From an uncultured Oscillospiraceae bacterium (GTDB lineage Bacteria; Bacillota; Clostridia; Oscillospirales; Oscillospiraceae), in contig CAKUJL010000077.1 of NCBI GenBank assembly GCA_934661715.1, positions 1 through 7,309 on the forward strand: a stretch of DNA of 7,309 nt, read 5' to 3'. Both the position numbers and the translations under genes were made by a program. A model generated the notes under the pieces. That model saw only the letters and a program-made list of their open reading frames with translations, had not been told where the DNA came from and ran no database searches. This document shows, in pieces, positions 1 through 5,922 of this stretch (position 1 is its first letter; each line of letters opens with the position of its first letter).

Positions 1-478
1 CCGAAAGACCCGTCCGCGCGGCAATTTCCGCTCCCGTGTCGCAGAACCAGTACCGCCGCAGAAAGATCACGCGGTTTTCCCGGCTGAGGCTGTCCAGAAA
101 TTCTGACAAAAGCGCCGCCAGCTCCCGCGCATCGAAAAGGCTTTCCGCTGTATCTTCGCCGGAAAGCGACTTCGAAAGCTCCTCGAGCGGCACGGTGCAG
201 CCTGCGCTTCTTTTGTCCGCCTCCAGATACCAGTAGCGGTGCATGGAGACATTGCGGACGATTTTGCACACGAACGCACGCAGGGGATTCGGCCTCGCCG
301 GCGGCACCGCGTTCCACACGCCAAGATACGCGTCCCAGACGCACTCCTCCGCGTCTTCTTCCCTTCTCAATATCCGCCGCGAAAGCGTCCGGCAGAGTGC
401 GCCGTACTGCAAGTCGAGCGCGGAAATCGCCCGCTCGTCCCGCGCAAAAAAGAGCCCGATCAAAGCCCCGTCGTCCAT
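1..478 (-). CDS. ECF-type RNA polymerase sigma-70 family factor, 3' end cut by window edge
   Basis: The open frame runs from an ATG at 478 to the left edge without a stop, giving 159 residues. Residues about 20-85 look like sigma region 2: an acidic segment (RREEDAEECVWDAYLGVW) followed by an FVCKIVRNVSMHRYW segment, the usual place of -10 recognition. Residues about 120-159 look like the start of region 4 (RENRVIFLRRYWF, then GAEIAARTGLS, the first part of the helix-turn-helix). A strong Shine-Dalgarno, GAAGGAGGTG, sits 6-7 nt upstream and fixes the start. No region 3 is visible between them, as expected for ECF factors. The role is to direct RNA polymerase to a specific promoter set, which cannot be told from here. 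It follows the lipoprotein gene in the same direction, 86 nt away, and may be partly co-transcribed with it. Any anti-sigma partner would lie left of the window. The family call is firm; the subgroup is not. Confidence 0.88.
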   Translation of the reverse strand, partial: MDDGALIGLFFARDERAISALDLQYGALCRTLSRRILRREEDAEECVWDAYLGVWNAVPPARPNPLRAFVCKIVRNVSMHRYWYLEADKRSAGCTVPLEELSKSLSGEDTAESLFDARELAALLSEFLDSLSRENRVIFLRRYWFCDTGAEIAARTGLS

Positions 479-513
479 CCCCGGCACCTCCTTCTACCCT
501 CTAACTACGCTTC

Positions 514-547
514 CGCCGGGACATGTTACGTGTTCCGGCGTTTTTTT
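514..547 (+). terminator. Rho-independent terminator shape reading on the plus strand, in the sigma gene leader
   Basis: A 12-bp stem pairs 514-525 with 529-540 around a TTA loop, with two G-U wobbles as plus-strand RNA. Seven T follow directly at 541-547. Read on the minus strand, the wobbles become A-C mismatches and the T run becomes an A run ahead of the hairpin, so it would not terminate the lipoprotein transcript. No plus-strand gene lies upstream in the window, so it would stop antisense transcription out of the sigma gene, or the hairpin acts in the minus-strand leader. Confidence 0.55.
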
Positions 548-549
548 CT

Positions 550-558
550 ATTGTATCA
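550..558 (-). promoter_or_regulatory. Candidate extended -10 promoter for the sigma factor gene
   Basis: On the minus strand the sequence TGATACAAT gives a TG-n extension and a TACAAT -10 hexamer. No good -35 hexamer stands 16-18 nt upstream. Extended -10 promoters can work without one. It lies just after the lipoprotein stop and would give the sigma factor a transcript of its own, with a leader of about 65 nt that includes the inverted repeat at 514-540. Confidence 0.4.
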
Positions 559-564
559 CAAAAA

Positions 565-2772
565 TCAATCCGCGTACTGCTCAAGAAGATAGACGCTGGC
601 TCTGGACTGGATGGTTTTTGCCGCCTGCTCAGCCGTCACGTTTCCCGCGAAATACGCGTTTGCCTCCTCGCACAAGATATCCTCCAGCGACTTGTCCATG
701 CCTTCGAGGACGGTGACGCTTTGCAGAAGCTCTAAAAATTTCGCCTCGTCCGCGTCGCTGATGGTCTCCGGATTGCCGTACCAGTCGGTGCGGTTTCCCG
801 CCCGGAATTGTGCAAACTCGTTCTGCAAGGCATCCATACCCGCGGGCAGGCCGTGTTCCTGCGCACTGGAAAAGCAGTATTCCAAAAACGCCTTCGCGCC
901 GTCCGGGTTCTGACACGATCCGCTCACGCCAAGGCTCGTCAGCACCAGATACGCGCTGCCGCCGGAGCCGACCGGATAGCCCGCGTAGGTGTAGCCCGCG
1001 CCGTCGAACCACTCCTTTGCGATGTCCTCGCGCCCTGAAAGCCAGCTGAGGCTTGAGATCCAGCCGCGCTTCAAGAGCGTCTTCTCCGGAGCCTCCGGTG
1101 TCGAGCCGTCGCCGCCCCAGCGCCTGCACCAGTCGAGAATGTCCAGAAATTCCTGCGTCTCAAAATTGCACGTTCCGGTTTCGAGGTCCGTAAATCTTCC
1201 GATGCAGAACGGCGCGGTCAGCCCAAAGAGATTTCCCGGCGTGTTCCACGAGTCGACCGGCACCCAGTCAGACGGCATCTTTTCCCGCGCGGCCTCCAGA
1301 TCAGAGAGCGTCACGCCGGTGTGATCGATCAGATTCGACGGGAAAACCAGCGTATCGACCCGCACCGTCAGCGGCAGCTCATAAAGCGCCCCATCCTGCG
1401 TGAGCAGGTCAAAAAGTCCCGGCAGAAGGCTCTCTTCCGTCACATCCGGCAAAAGCGCCCTTAAGTCCGCGCAGACCGAACGCGCGAGAAGAGGCGATGC
1501 CTGATTGCCGTCGGAGTAGAAGGCGAAGAGGTCGGGCGAGTCCCCCGCCATGATCTTTGTGCGCAGAACGTCTATCGGTTCACCGTCTTCATAATACGGC
1601 GCGTCCGAATAGATCGTATAGTCGATCCGGTACTGCTCCTGACTGAGGTTGAAGCTTTCAAACAGCTGCGTGAATTCATACCAGACGGGGCAGTCCGCTG
1701 CGACGGCCAGCGTCAGAACCTGCTTTTCGTCTCCCGTGCCCGCCTTCCATAAAACAAGAGAAACGGCCTCTTCGTTCGGGGAAAAGAGCACATAGCCGTT
1801 CTCCGTCCGGAATATCTGACTGACAGCCGGTTTCGCGCCGAGCTCCCGCCAGGAAGCGATCGTCTGCACCTTTCCGGTCGCAAGATCAATGCTTGACAGC
1901 GCGTCGCTGTCCGTCAGCAAAAACGTTCCGTCCTCGCCCAGCCCGAGCCCCACCGTGCCCAATGGCAGCGTCTGCGCCTCGAGCGCCGTCAGCGCTTTTT
2001 CGTCAAACGCGCGTAATTCGGGCGCTTCGCCGTGGAACATTTCCCGCGTGAGGACGAAAAGCGTCCCGTTATCTTCCTGCATCGCCGCAAAGGCCCAGCC
2101 GTCATTTGTGTCGATCGTCTGCCGCGCCGTCTCCGCGCCGGTATCATCCAGCAGAACGAGCATCGACGCGCTGGCAAGTGCAAAGCCGGTTTCCGTTTTC
2201 GCCATCTGGAAAAACCGCGCCCCGGTCTCATTGTAGGTCGTCGCAAGCGGTGTTGTTTCCTGTAAATGGAAAGCTCCATCGTAGCGGGAAAGCGCCAGAT
2301 TCCCCTCCGGGTCGCCGGACAGGAACTTGAAATTCCCGCGCTCGTCCAGATACCCCGCCGGAAGCGTCCCGCTCAGAAGCCAGAACCCGCCGTCCGGGCT
2401 TTCACACAGCGCGTAGAGATAGTCCGCCCCCTCCGGAACGTCCAATGCCGTCGTTTCCCCGCCCTCCGTTGGGAAGCGGACAAGCGCCGGAGCGTCTTCC
2501 GCTGGGCCTCCTGCGATGATCGTATCGCCCAGAACCGTCAGAGCCGTGATGCCGATGAGATTTTCCGGCACGCGCCGCTGCATCCGCAAATGAAGCGTCC
2601 TCTCCCCCGTTTCCTCCTGCGCCGCCGTGGTTTCCGTTGATGGCGCGTTTTGCGTTTGCACAGAAGCTTTCGCTTCGCCGGGAAGTGAAATGGCCGTGAC
2701 CTGTTTTTTCGCGCAGCCGCAGAAAAGCGCCAGCAGAAGCAAAATAGCGCCGATTCTTCGAAATTTTCGCAT
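565..2772 (-). CDS. Lipoprotein with N-terminal beta-propeller-like region and C-terminal family 1 extracellular solute-binding domain
   Basis: This 735-residue protein begins MRKFRRIGAILLLLALFCGC, a lipoprotein signal peptide with Cys20 as the probable lipidated residue; Phe at -3 is not typical of a lipobox. A Thr/Glu-rich linker (about 25-60) leads to a region to about residue 345 with repeated short strands (such as GGFWLLSG, GTLFVLTRE, GTFLLTDSD, NGYVLFSPN), which suggests a beta-propeller. From about residue 353 the sequence reads as an SBP_bac_1-type binding domain, with LTLAVAA, an FESFN segment, IMAGDSPDLFAF and a typical C-terminal helical part. The start at 2772 is preferred over the in-frame ATG at 2820, because GGGAG lies 8 nt before 2772 and the peptide then starts directly with the signal sequence. 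No ABC permease or ATPase gene is next to it, so a sensory or ligand-capturing role at the outer face of the membrane is as likely as transport. It diverges from the BlaI-like gene and shares its operator region. Confidence 0.85.
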   Translation of the reverse strand: MRKFRRIGAILLLLALFCGCAKKQVTAISLPGEAKASVQTQNAPSTETTAAQEETGERTLHLRMQRRVPENLIGITALTVLGDTIIAGGPAEDAPALVRFPTEGGETTALDVPEGADYLYALCESPDGGFWLLSGTLPAGYLDERGNFKFLSGDPEGNLALSRYDGAFHLQETTPLATTYNETGARFFQMAKTETGFALASASMLVLLDDTGAETARQTIDTNDGWAFAAMQEDNGTLFVLTREMFHGEAPELRAFDEKALTALEAQTLPLGTVGLGLGEDGTFLLTDSDALSSIDLATGKVQTIASWRELGAKPAVSQIFRTENGYVLFSPNEEAVSLVLWKAGTGDEKQVLTLAVAADCPVWYEFTQLFESFNLSQEQYRIDYTIYSDAPYYEDGEPIDVLRTKIMAGDSPDLFAFYSDGNQASPLLARSVCADLRALLPDVTEESLLPGLFDLLTQDGALYELPLTVRVDTLVFPSNLIDHTGVTLSDLEAAREKMPSDWVPVDSWNTPGNLFGLTAPFCIGRFTDLETGTCNFETQEFLDILDWCRRWGGDGSTPEAPEKTLLKRGWISSLSWLSGREDIAKEWFDGAGYTYAGYPVGSGGSAYLVLTSLGVSGSCQNPDGAKAFLEYCFSSAQEHGLPAGMDALQNEFAQFRAGNRTDWYGNPETISDADEAKFLELLQSVTVLEGMDKSLEDILCEEANAYFAGNVTAEQAAKTIQSRASVYLLEQYAD

Positions 2773-2864
2773 AAAAGTTCTCCCTTTCAGAGCACAACAG
2801 AACGCCGCCGCGGTCGGCATTCCAAGTGGTTGTCTGTGTCTGTCAGGAAACCTCCTTTCTTCGT

Positions 2865-2878
2865 ACTATCGCGATAGT
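2865..2878. promoter_or_regulatory. Operator O1 for the BlaI-type repressor (candidate)
   Basis: ACTATCGCGATAGT is a perfect 14-bp palindrome. Its outer halves ACTA/TAGT match the known half-sites of BlaI/MecI operators (ACTA-n6-TAGT). It lies just downstream of the predicted start of the lipoprotein transcript, where bound repressor would block elongation or initiation. Operator identity is inferred. Confidence 0.65.
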
Positions 2879-2886
2879 CTGTTTTA

Positions 2887-2915
2887 AAACTATCACAGTA
2901 GTCCAAGTTTGTCAA
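2887..2915 (-). promoter_or_regulatory. Promoter of the lipoprotein transcript
   Basis: On the minus strand, TTGACA (2915-2910), a 17-nt spacer ending in TGA, and TAGTTT (2892-2887) form a sigma-A type promoter with an extended -10. The predicted start is near 2880, leaving a leader of about 108 nt before the ATG at 2772. Operator O2 overlaps the -10 and O1 lies at the transcript start. Confidence 0.6.
2889..2902. promoter_or_regulatory. Operator O2 for the BlaI-type repressor (candidate)
   Basis: ACTATCACAGTAGT is an imperfect dyad sharing ACTATCRC with O1 and the ACTA/TAGT outer halves. It covers the upstream part of the lipoprotein -10 (overlap 2889-2892) and part of the spacer, so bound repressor would exclude RNA polymerase. 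Confidence 0.6.
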
Positions 2916-2921
2916 CCCCTC

Positions 2922-2950
2922 TTGACAAGTTTAGACGATTGTGATAGTCT
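2922..2950 (+). promoter_or_regulatory. Promoter of the BlaI-type repressor and M56/M23 protease operon
   Basis: TTGACA (2922-2927), a 17-nt spacer ending in TGA, and TAGTCT (2945-2950) form an extended -10 promoter. The start would be near 2957, giving a leader of about 21 nt with AAAGGAGG at 2964-2971. Operator O3 overlaps the -10, which predicts autoregulation. Confidence 0.65.
2935..2948. promoter_or_regulatory. Operator O3 for the BlaI-type repressor (candidate)
   Basis: Read on the minus strand this is ACTATCACAATCGT, sharing ACTATCAC with O2 and one complete ACTA half-site; the second half is degenerate. It overlaps the plus-strand -10 by four bases (2945-2948), the same geometry as O2 on the other promoter. 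It is the weakest of the three sites. Confidence 0.5.
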
Positions 2951-2977
2951 GGTCACAGCAACAAAAGGAGGCGGCGC

Positions 2978-3334
2978 ATGAAGCTTTTTGACTCGGAGTG
3001 GCGCGTGATGGACATTCTCTGGCAGCAGAACGATCTGACGGCGAAGGAGCTTTCGCTTCGGCTGGCAAAGTCCGTCGGCTGGAACAAAAATACGACCTAC
3101 ACGGTCGTCAAAAAATGCATCGAAAAGGGCGCGATCGAGCGCCGGGAGCCCAATTTCGTCTGCCACGCGCTGATTTCAAAGCAGCAGGCGCAGAAAGAAG
3201 AAGCCGACGCATTGGTCGACCGCGTTTTCGGCGGCTCGGCAGAGCTCCTGTTCGCGTCGATCCTGTCCGACCGGTCGCTCACCAAGGAAGAGCTTGAGCG
3301 GCTGCGGGCGCTGGTGGAGGCGCAGGAGGGATGA
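2978..3334 (+). CDS. BlaI/MecI/CopY family transcriptional repressor
   Basis: This 118-residue protein matches the usual length and layout of BlaI/MecI. The start MKLFDSEWRVMDILW is the family's first helix. A winged helix-turn-helix spans about residues 3-65, with the probable recognition helix at 36-51 (WNKNTTYTVVKKCIEKG area) and a wing at about 52-67. A C-terminal helical dimerisation part follows (about 70-118). AAAGGAGG stands 6 nt before the ATG. Members bind ACTA/TAGT-type palindromes as dimers and are inactivated by proteolysis triggered by a BlaR1-type membrane protease; here the next gene, overlapping by 4 nt, supplies such a protease. Three fitting palindromes lie in the divergent promoter region just upstream. 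No beta-lactamase or penicillin-binding protein gene is nearby, so the target is likely another envelope function, including the divergent lipoprotein. Confidence 0.92.
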   Translation: MKLFDSEWRVMDILWQQNDLTAKELSLRLAKSVGWNKNTTYTVVKKCIEKGAIERREPNFVCHALISKQQAQKEEADALVDRVFGGSAELLFASILSDRSLTKEELERLRALVEAQEG

Positions 3335-4836
3335 CGGGCGTATTATCGGCGGCGATCGGCGGCAGCGCACTGATTTTGCTGGTGCTTGGCCTGCGGCATC
3401 TTTTTGCGAAGCGGCTTCCCAGGCGGCTTTTCCCGGCGCTCTGGTGCGCTGCGGCGCTGCGGCTTTTGCTGCCGGTCGAAATTCCGACGCATCTCAGCCT
3501 CTGGAACCTGCTGCAAGGCGCGAAAACCGCTTCCTCCGGCGGCGCTGTTTCCGAGGTCCTTCGCCCCTTCCCCGCGTTGACATCAAGCGTTTCGCAGAGC
3601 GCGGCGGCCGGTGCGGAAAGCTCCATTTCTCCGGTGCTAGCCGTCTGGGGCATTGGCGCGGCGCTTCTGGCGGCGTATCTTCTCATCGGCTATTTCTGCA
3701 TGACGCGCCGTTTTGATGCAGCACAGCTTTCTCCGCAGGACGACGTTTTTGATCTGCTTGCGCGGTTTCATGTTTCGCGCGAACCGAGGCTCTGCCGGAC
3801 GGACAGCAGCCGCGCACCGCTGACCTACGGCGTTCTGCGCCCGACGGTGCTTTTGCCGGAGGCGCTGCGCGGCGAAGCGTTCACCTTCGTTCTGGCGCAC
3901 GAGCTGGCGCACGTGAAGGCGCGTGACTGTCTGAAAAAGCTTTTGTTCGCGGCGTGCCTGTGCCTTTACTGGTGGAACCCGCTCGTCTGGCGGATGGTAA
4001 AAGCGGCGGGCGAGGATCTGGAGCTTTCGTGCGACGAGGCGGTTCTGCACACGCTGGGCCCCTGCTGCAAGAAGGCCTACGCGCTGACGCTTCTTTCGAT
4101 GGCGCAGACCGCGTCAAATCCCGCGCCGCTTTGCACCGGCTTTGCAAAACGCGGCGTCGAAACGAGGATTCGCGCCATTCTGAACTATCGCCGCGTTCCG
4201 GTGCGCACCGGGATTCTGGCCGCGGCGGCGTTTTTGCTGGCGGCGTGCGTCTTTGCCACACAGGCCGTTCCCGCGAAACGCGCTGTGAAGACGCCTGCAA
4301 TCACAGAAGAAATTTCGATTTTAGAACCGGAAAAAGCGCCGGAGCCGGTCTCCCCTGCCCCGAAGACAGCGGAGATCGCGCCCTCTTCCGCTTCTGAGCC
4401 GGAACCCGAGCCGGAAGACTTGCCCGAGGCCGCGCCCAAATACGTGTTTCCGCTGGAGAATACCGGTGCCGCTGTGACTGATGTCTTCGGCTGGCGGGAG
4501 CATCCGGTCACCGGAACAAGAGCCTACCACTCCGGCGTCGACCTGGAAGCCAGCGGCGGAAGCAATGTGCTGGCCGCGGCGGACGGAACCGTCCTGATGG
4601 CAGAATACAATGAGGCCTACGGCTATTTCGTCCAGCTCGAACACGAAGACGGCGTGCAGACGTTTTACGCGCACTTGCAGGAGCTTCTGGTAAGCCCCGG
4701 AGAGTCCGTCCAGCAGGGCCAGATCATTGCCCTGTCGGGCTCCAGCGGCTGGGCCACGGGCCCGCACCTGCACCTCGGCGTGTATATAGACGGCGAGGCC
4801 GTGGAGCCCCTGTCCGCGCTGCAAAGCACCAATTGA
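3331..4836 (+). CDS. Membrane M56 (BlaR1-like) metalloprotease fused to extracellular M23 peptidase domain
   Basis: The 501-residue protein has membrane segments at about 4-20, 33-48, 101-123 and 294-312. Between the third and fourth is a cytoplasmic M56 zinc protease domain with HELAH (His190, Glu191, His194) and ELSCDE (231-236), the probable third-ligand region. After the last membrane segment comes a Pro/Glu-rich linker (about 321-370), then an M23 LytM-like domain (371-501). The M23 catalytic set looks complete: His400 and Asp404 (HSGVD), His448 (YAHL), and His479 and His481 (HLH). In BlaR1 the outer domain binds beta-lactams; here it is a peptidoglycan endopeptidase fold, so I infer sensing or cutting of wall peptides outside and cleavage of the repressor inside. 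The ATG overlaps the repressor stop (ATGA). An AGGAGG ending 1 nt before it is too close to serve, but GGTGGAGG 10 nt upstream fits. NCBI-style names such as M23/M56 family metallopeptidase exist for this architecture; its function is not established to my knowledge. Confidence 0.9.
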   Translation: MTGVLSAAIGGSALILLVLGLRHLFAKRLPRRLFPALWCAAALRLLLPVEIPTHLSLWNLLQGAKTASSGGAVSEVLRPFPALTSSVSQSAAAGAESSISPVLAVWGIGAALLAAYLLIGYFCMTRRFDAAQLSPQDDVFDLLARFHVSREPRLCRTDSSRAPLTYGVLRPTVLLPEALRGEAFTFVLAHELAHVKARDCLKKLLFAACLCLYWWNPLVWRMVKAAGEDLELSCDEAVLHTLGPCCKKAYALTLLSMAQTASNPAPLCTGFAKRGVETRIRAILNYRRVPVRTGILAAAAFLLAACVFATQAVPAKRAVKTPAITEEISILEPEKAPEPVSPAPKTAEIAPSSASEPEPEPEDLPEAAPKYVFPLENTGAAVTDVFGWREHPVTGTRAYHSGVDLEASGGSNVLAAADGTVLMAEYNEAYGYFVQLEHEDGVQTFYAHLQELLVSPGESVQQGQIIALSGSSGWATGPHLHLGVYIDGEAVEPLSALQSTN

Positions 4837-4841
4837 AAAAC

Positions 4842-4881
4842 CGAACCGCTTGAGGAAGTCCCCCGAGCGGTTCGTCTTTTT
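4842..4881. terminator. Bidirectional terminator after the M56/M23 gene
   Basis: A 9-bp perfect stem (CGAACCGCT at 4842-4850 with AGCGGTTCG at 4866-4874) can extend inward with wobbles. TCTTTTT follows on the plus strand. On the minus strand the A run at 4836-4840 gives a second T run, so it can stop transcripts from both sides. It begins 5 nt after the protease stop codon. Confidence 0.88.
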
Positions 4882-4911
4882 GGGCCTCTTTGGAAACACA
4901 TAGAATTTTAC

Positions 4912-4940
4912 TTGCAAGCATATCATAATCCTGATATACT
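4912..4940 (+). promoter_or_regulatory. Promoter of the Phd-type toxin-antitoxin operon
   Basis: TTGCAA (4912-4917), a 17-nt spacer and TATACT (4935-4940) with an upstream TGA form an extended -10 sigma-A promoter. Transcription would start near 4947, after the in-frame ATG at 4912, which therefore cannot be the start of the antitoxin. Confidence 0.75.
4920..4937. promoter_or_regulatory. Inverted repeat over the -10, candidate antitoxin operator
   Basis: ATATCA and TGATAT form perfect 6-bp arms around a 6-nt spacer, overlapping the spacer and -10 of the operon promoter. Phd/YefM antitoxins usually repress their own promoter through such dyads, alone or with the toxin. Binding is inferred. 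Confidence 0.45.
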
Positions 4941-4968
4941 ATGGATAGAAAACACAGGAGGTGGTTGT

Positions 4969-5247
4969 ATGCAGATCAAAGCATCCACGGCGTTGCGCAA
5001 CGAATATCTGCAAATCTCGCAGCTTGCAAAGGTGTCCGGCGAACCGATCTATATTACGAACAAAGGTGAGGCCGATCTGGTCATTCAGAGCATCGAAGCG
5101 TATGAGCAGCGGGAAAAGATGCTGGCACACCGGGCAAGCGTTCTGGACGCGGAGCTGGACCGGCTGAGCGGCGCACCGACATATTCTCCGGAACAGGTGC
5201 GCGGCAGGATGAAGGAGATTTTTGATGCAGCAAGCGTATCCGATTAA
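4969..5247 (+). CDS. Phd/YefM family type II antitoxin
   Basis: The 92-residue protein begins MQIKASTALRNEYLQISQLA and continues with GEPIYITNKGEADLVIQS, the Phd/YefM N-terminal DNA-binding fold (about residues 4-45). The C-terminal half (about 46-92) is charged and helical and should be the toxin-binding tail. AGGAGGTG sits 6 nt before this ATG, and the promoter start near 4947 excludes the upstream ATG at 4912. It should neutralise the RelE/ParE toxin encoded next, whose gene overlaps its end by 23 nt, and probably represses the operon. Confidence 0.88.
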   Translation: MQIKASTALRNEYLQISQLAKVSGEPIYITNKGEADLVIQSIEAYEQREKMLAHRASVLDAELDRLSGAPTYSPEQVRGRMKEIFDAASVSD

Positions 5248-5542
5248 ATATCTGCGCGCTGCTATGCGCGATTTGGAAAGTATTGCGCAGCTTTACCTCG
5301 GTCTGGCCGGTGCGGATTCGGCGGAAAAATTCATCGATGAAATCCTGCACACCGTAGACCTTCTGCGGACGTTTCCGTATTCCGGTGCCCTGCACCCGGA
5401 TATGGCGCTGGCGGAACGGGAGTTCCGCAAGGTCGTTTGCCGCGACTATGTGTGCGTCTACAAGGTCGTTGACAGCGAAAAGGCTGTCTATGTCTACCGC
5501 ATTGTGAACGGCAAAACAGATTACCCTCAGCTTTTGTATTGA
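5225..5542 (+). CDS. RelE/ParE family type II toxin
   Basis: The 105-residue protein has the family's layout: an N-terminal strand then paired helices (about 8-47), an FPYSG turn (50-54), and C-terminal strands with REFRKVVCRDYVCVYKV and VNGKTDY (94-100). Members are mRNA interferases (RelE) or gyrase poisons (ParE); the sequence does not settle which. The ATG at 5225 is preferred over the TTG at 5222 because AAGGAG lies 7 nt upstream of the ATG. The gene starts inside the antitoxin gene, so the two are probably translationally coupled. It is similar in core motifs to the toxin on the opposite strand at 5608-5922. Confidence 0.87.
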   Translation: MQQAYPIKYLRAAMRDLESIAQLYLGLAGADSAEKFIDEILHTVDLLRTFPYSGALHPDMALAEREFRKVVCRDYVCVYKVVDSEKAVYVYRIVNGKTDYPQLLY

Positions 5543-5555
5543 CTGCATCACGCAT

Positions 5556-5590
5556 AAAAACCAGTCTCTTTTCATAAGAGGCTGGTTTTT
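5556..5590. terminator. Bidirectional terminator between the convergent toxin genes
   Basis: A 15-bp stem with one G-U wobble pairs 5556-5570 with 5576-5590 around a TTCAT loop. The arms begin AAAAACCAG and end CTGGTTTTT, so each strand has a T run after a GC-containing stem. It lies 13 nt after the plus-strand toxin stop and 17 nt after the minus-strand toxin stop, serving both operons. Confidence 0.9.
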
Positions 5591-5607
5591 CTATGCAGAA
5601 ATTCTGT

Positions 5608-5922
5608 TTATCGTTCTTTCCGGAAAAGGACATCCAGATAGTCTGTTTTCCCGTGGATCACAGCGCCGACAGACACGAACTCGCCTTCGATGCGATAGAA
5701 GATCATATATCCCTCGCAGACGAGATCGCGCACATCCGTGTCGATTTCAAAGCGAGCGCTAAGCGCCGTGCCGGATCGTGGAAACTGCTTGAGATTTGCG
5801 CACTGGGCAAAAATGCTGTCTGTGATGCATTTGGCCGCCTTCGGATTTCCGTATTCATCCCGAATGAAACGGTGGATCGCCGTCAGATCGTTCATGGCAC
5901 GCGGCGTAAATCGCAGCTTCAT
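5608..5922 (-). CDS. RelE/ParE family type II toxin
   Basis: The 104-residue protein begins MKLRFTPRAMNDLTAIHRFI, typical of the ParE/RelE N-terminus. It has an FPRSG turn (47-51), a DVRDLVCEGYMIFYRI strand pair and IHGKTDY (89-95) near the end. GGAG lies 8 nt before the ATG, and the ATG overlaps the stop of the upstream antitoxin gene (ATGA), so the pair is translationally coupled. Expected to act in the cytoplasm on mRNA or gyrase; which one is not visible. It shares the FPxSG and GKTDY motifs with the plus-strand toxin, suggesting common ancestry despite different antitoxins. Confidence 0.88.
   Translation of the reverse strand: MKLRFTPRAMNDLTAIHRFIRDEYGNPKAAKCITDSIFAQCANLKQFPRSGTALSARFEIDTDVRDLVCEGYMIFYRIEGEFVSVGAVIHGKTDYLDVLFRKER

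Larger units (their letters stand above)
2887..2950. repeat. Inverted duplication of a 29-bp promoter-operator unit
   Basis: The minus-strand 29 nt from 2915 to 2887 and the plus-strand 29 nt from 2922 to 2950 are identical at 23 positions, with no gaps. Each copy holds TTGACAA, a 17-nt spacer, TGTGATAGT and the -10 hexamer. The dyad centre falls at 2918.5 and a 6-nt spacer separates the copies. Confidence 0.85.

Noticed and set aside
243..716. 157-residue plus-strand open frame across the sigma factor start
   Set aside because: It is antisense to the sigma factor and lipoprotein, crosses the terminator hairpin and has no family features.
2773..2820. In-frame upstream ATG at 2820 that would add 16 residues to the lipoprotein
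   Set aside because: It would place MPTAAAFCCALKGRTF before the signal peptide and has no ribosome site at proper distance; the ATG at 2772 has GGGAG 8 nt upstream and starts directly with a lipoprotein signal.
4321..4926. 201-residue minus-strand open frame under the M23 domain
   Set aside because: It is a shadow of the protease gene in GC-rich DNA, crosses the terminator and has no ribosome site.
4912..4968. N-terminal extension of the Phd-type antitoxin
   Set aside because: It overlaps the promoter and lies upstream of the predicted transcript start; the ATG at 4969 has AGGAGGTG.
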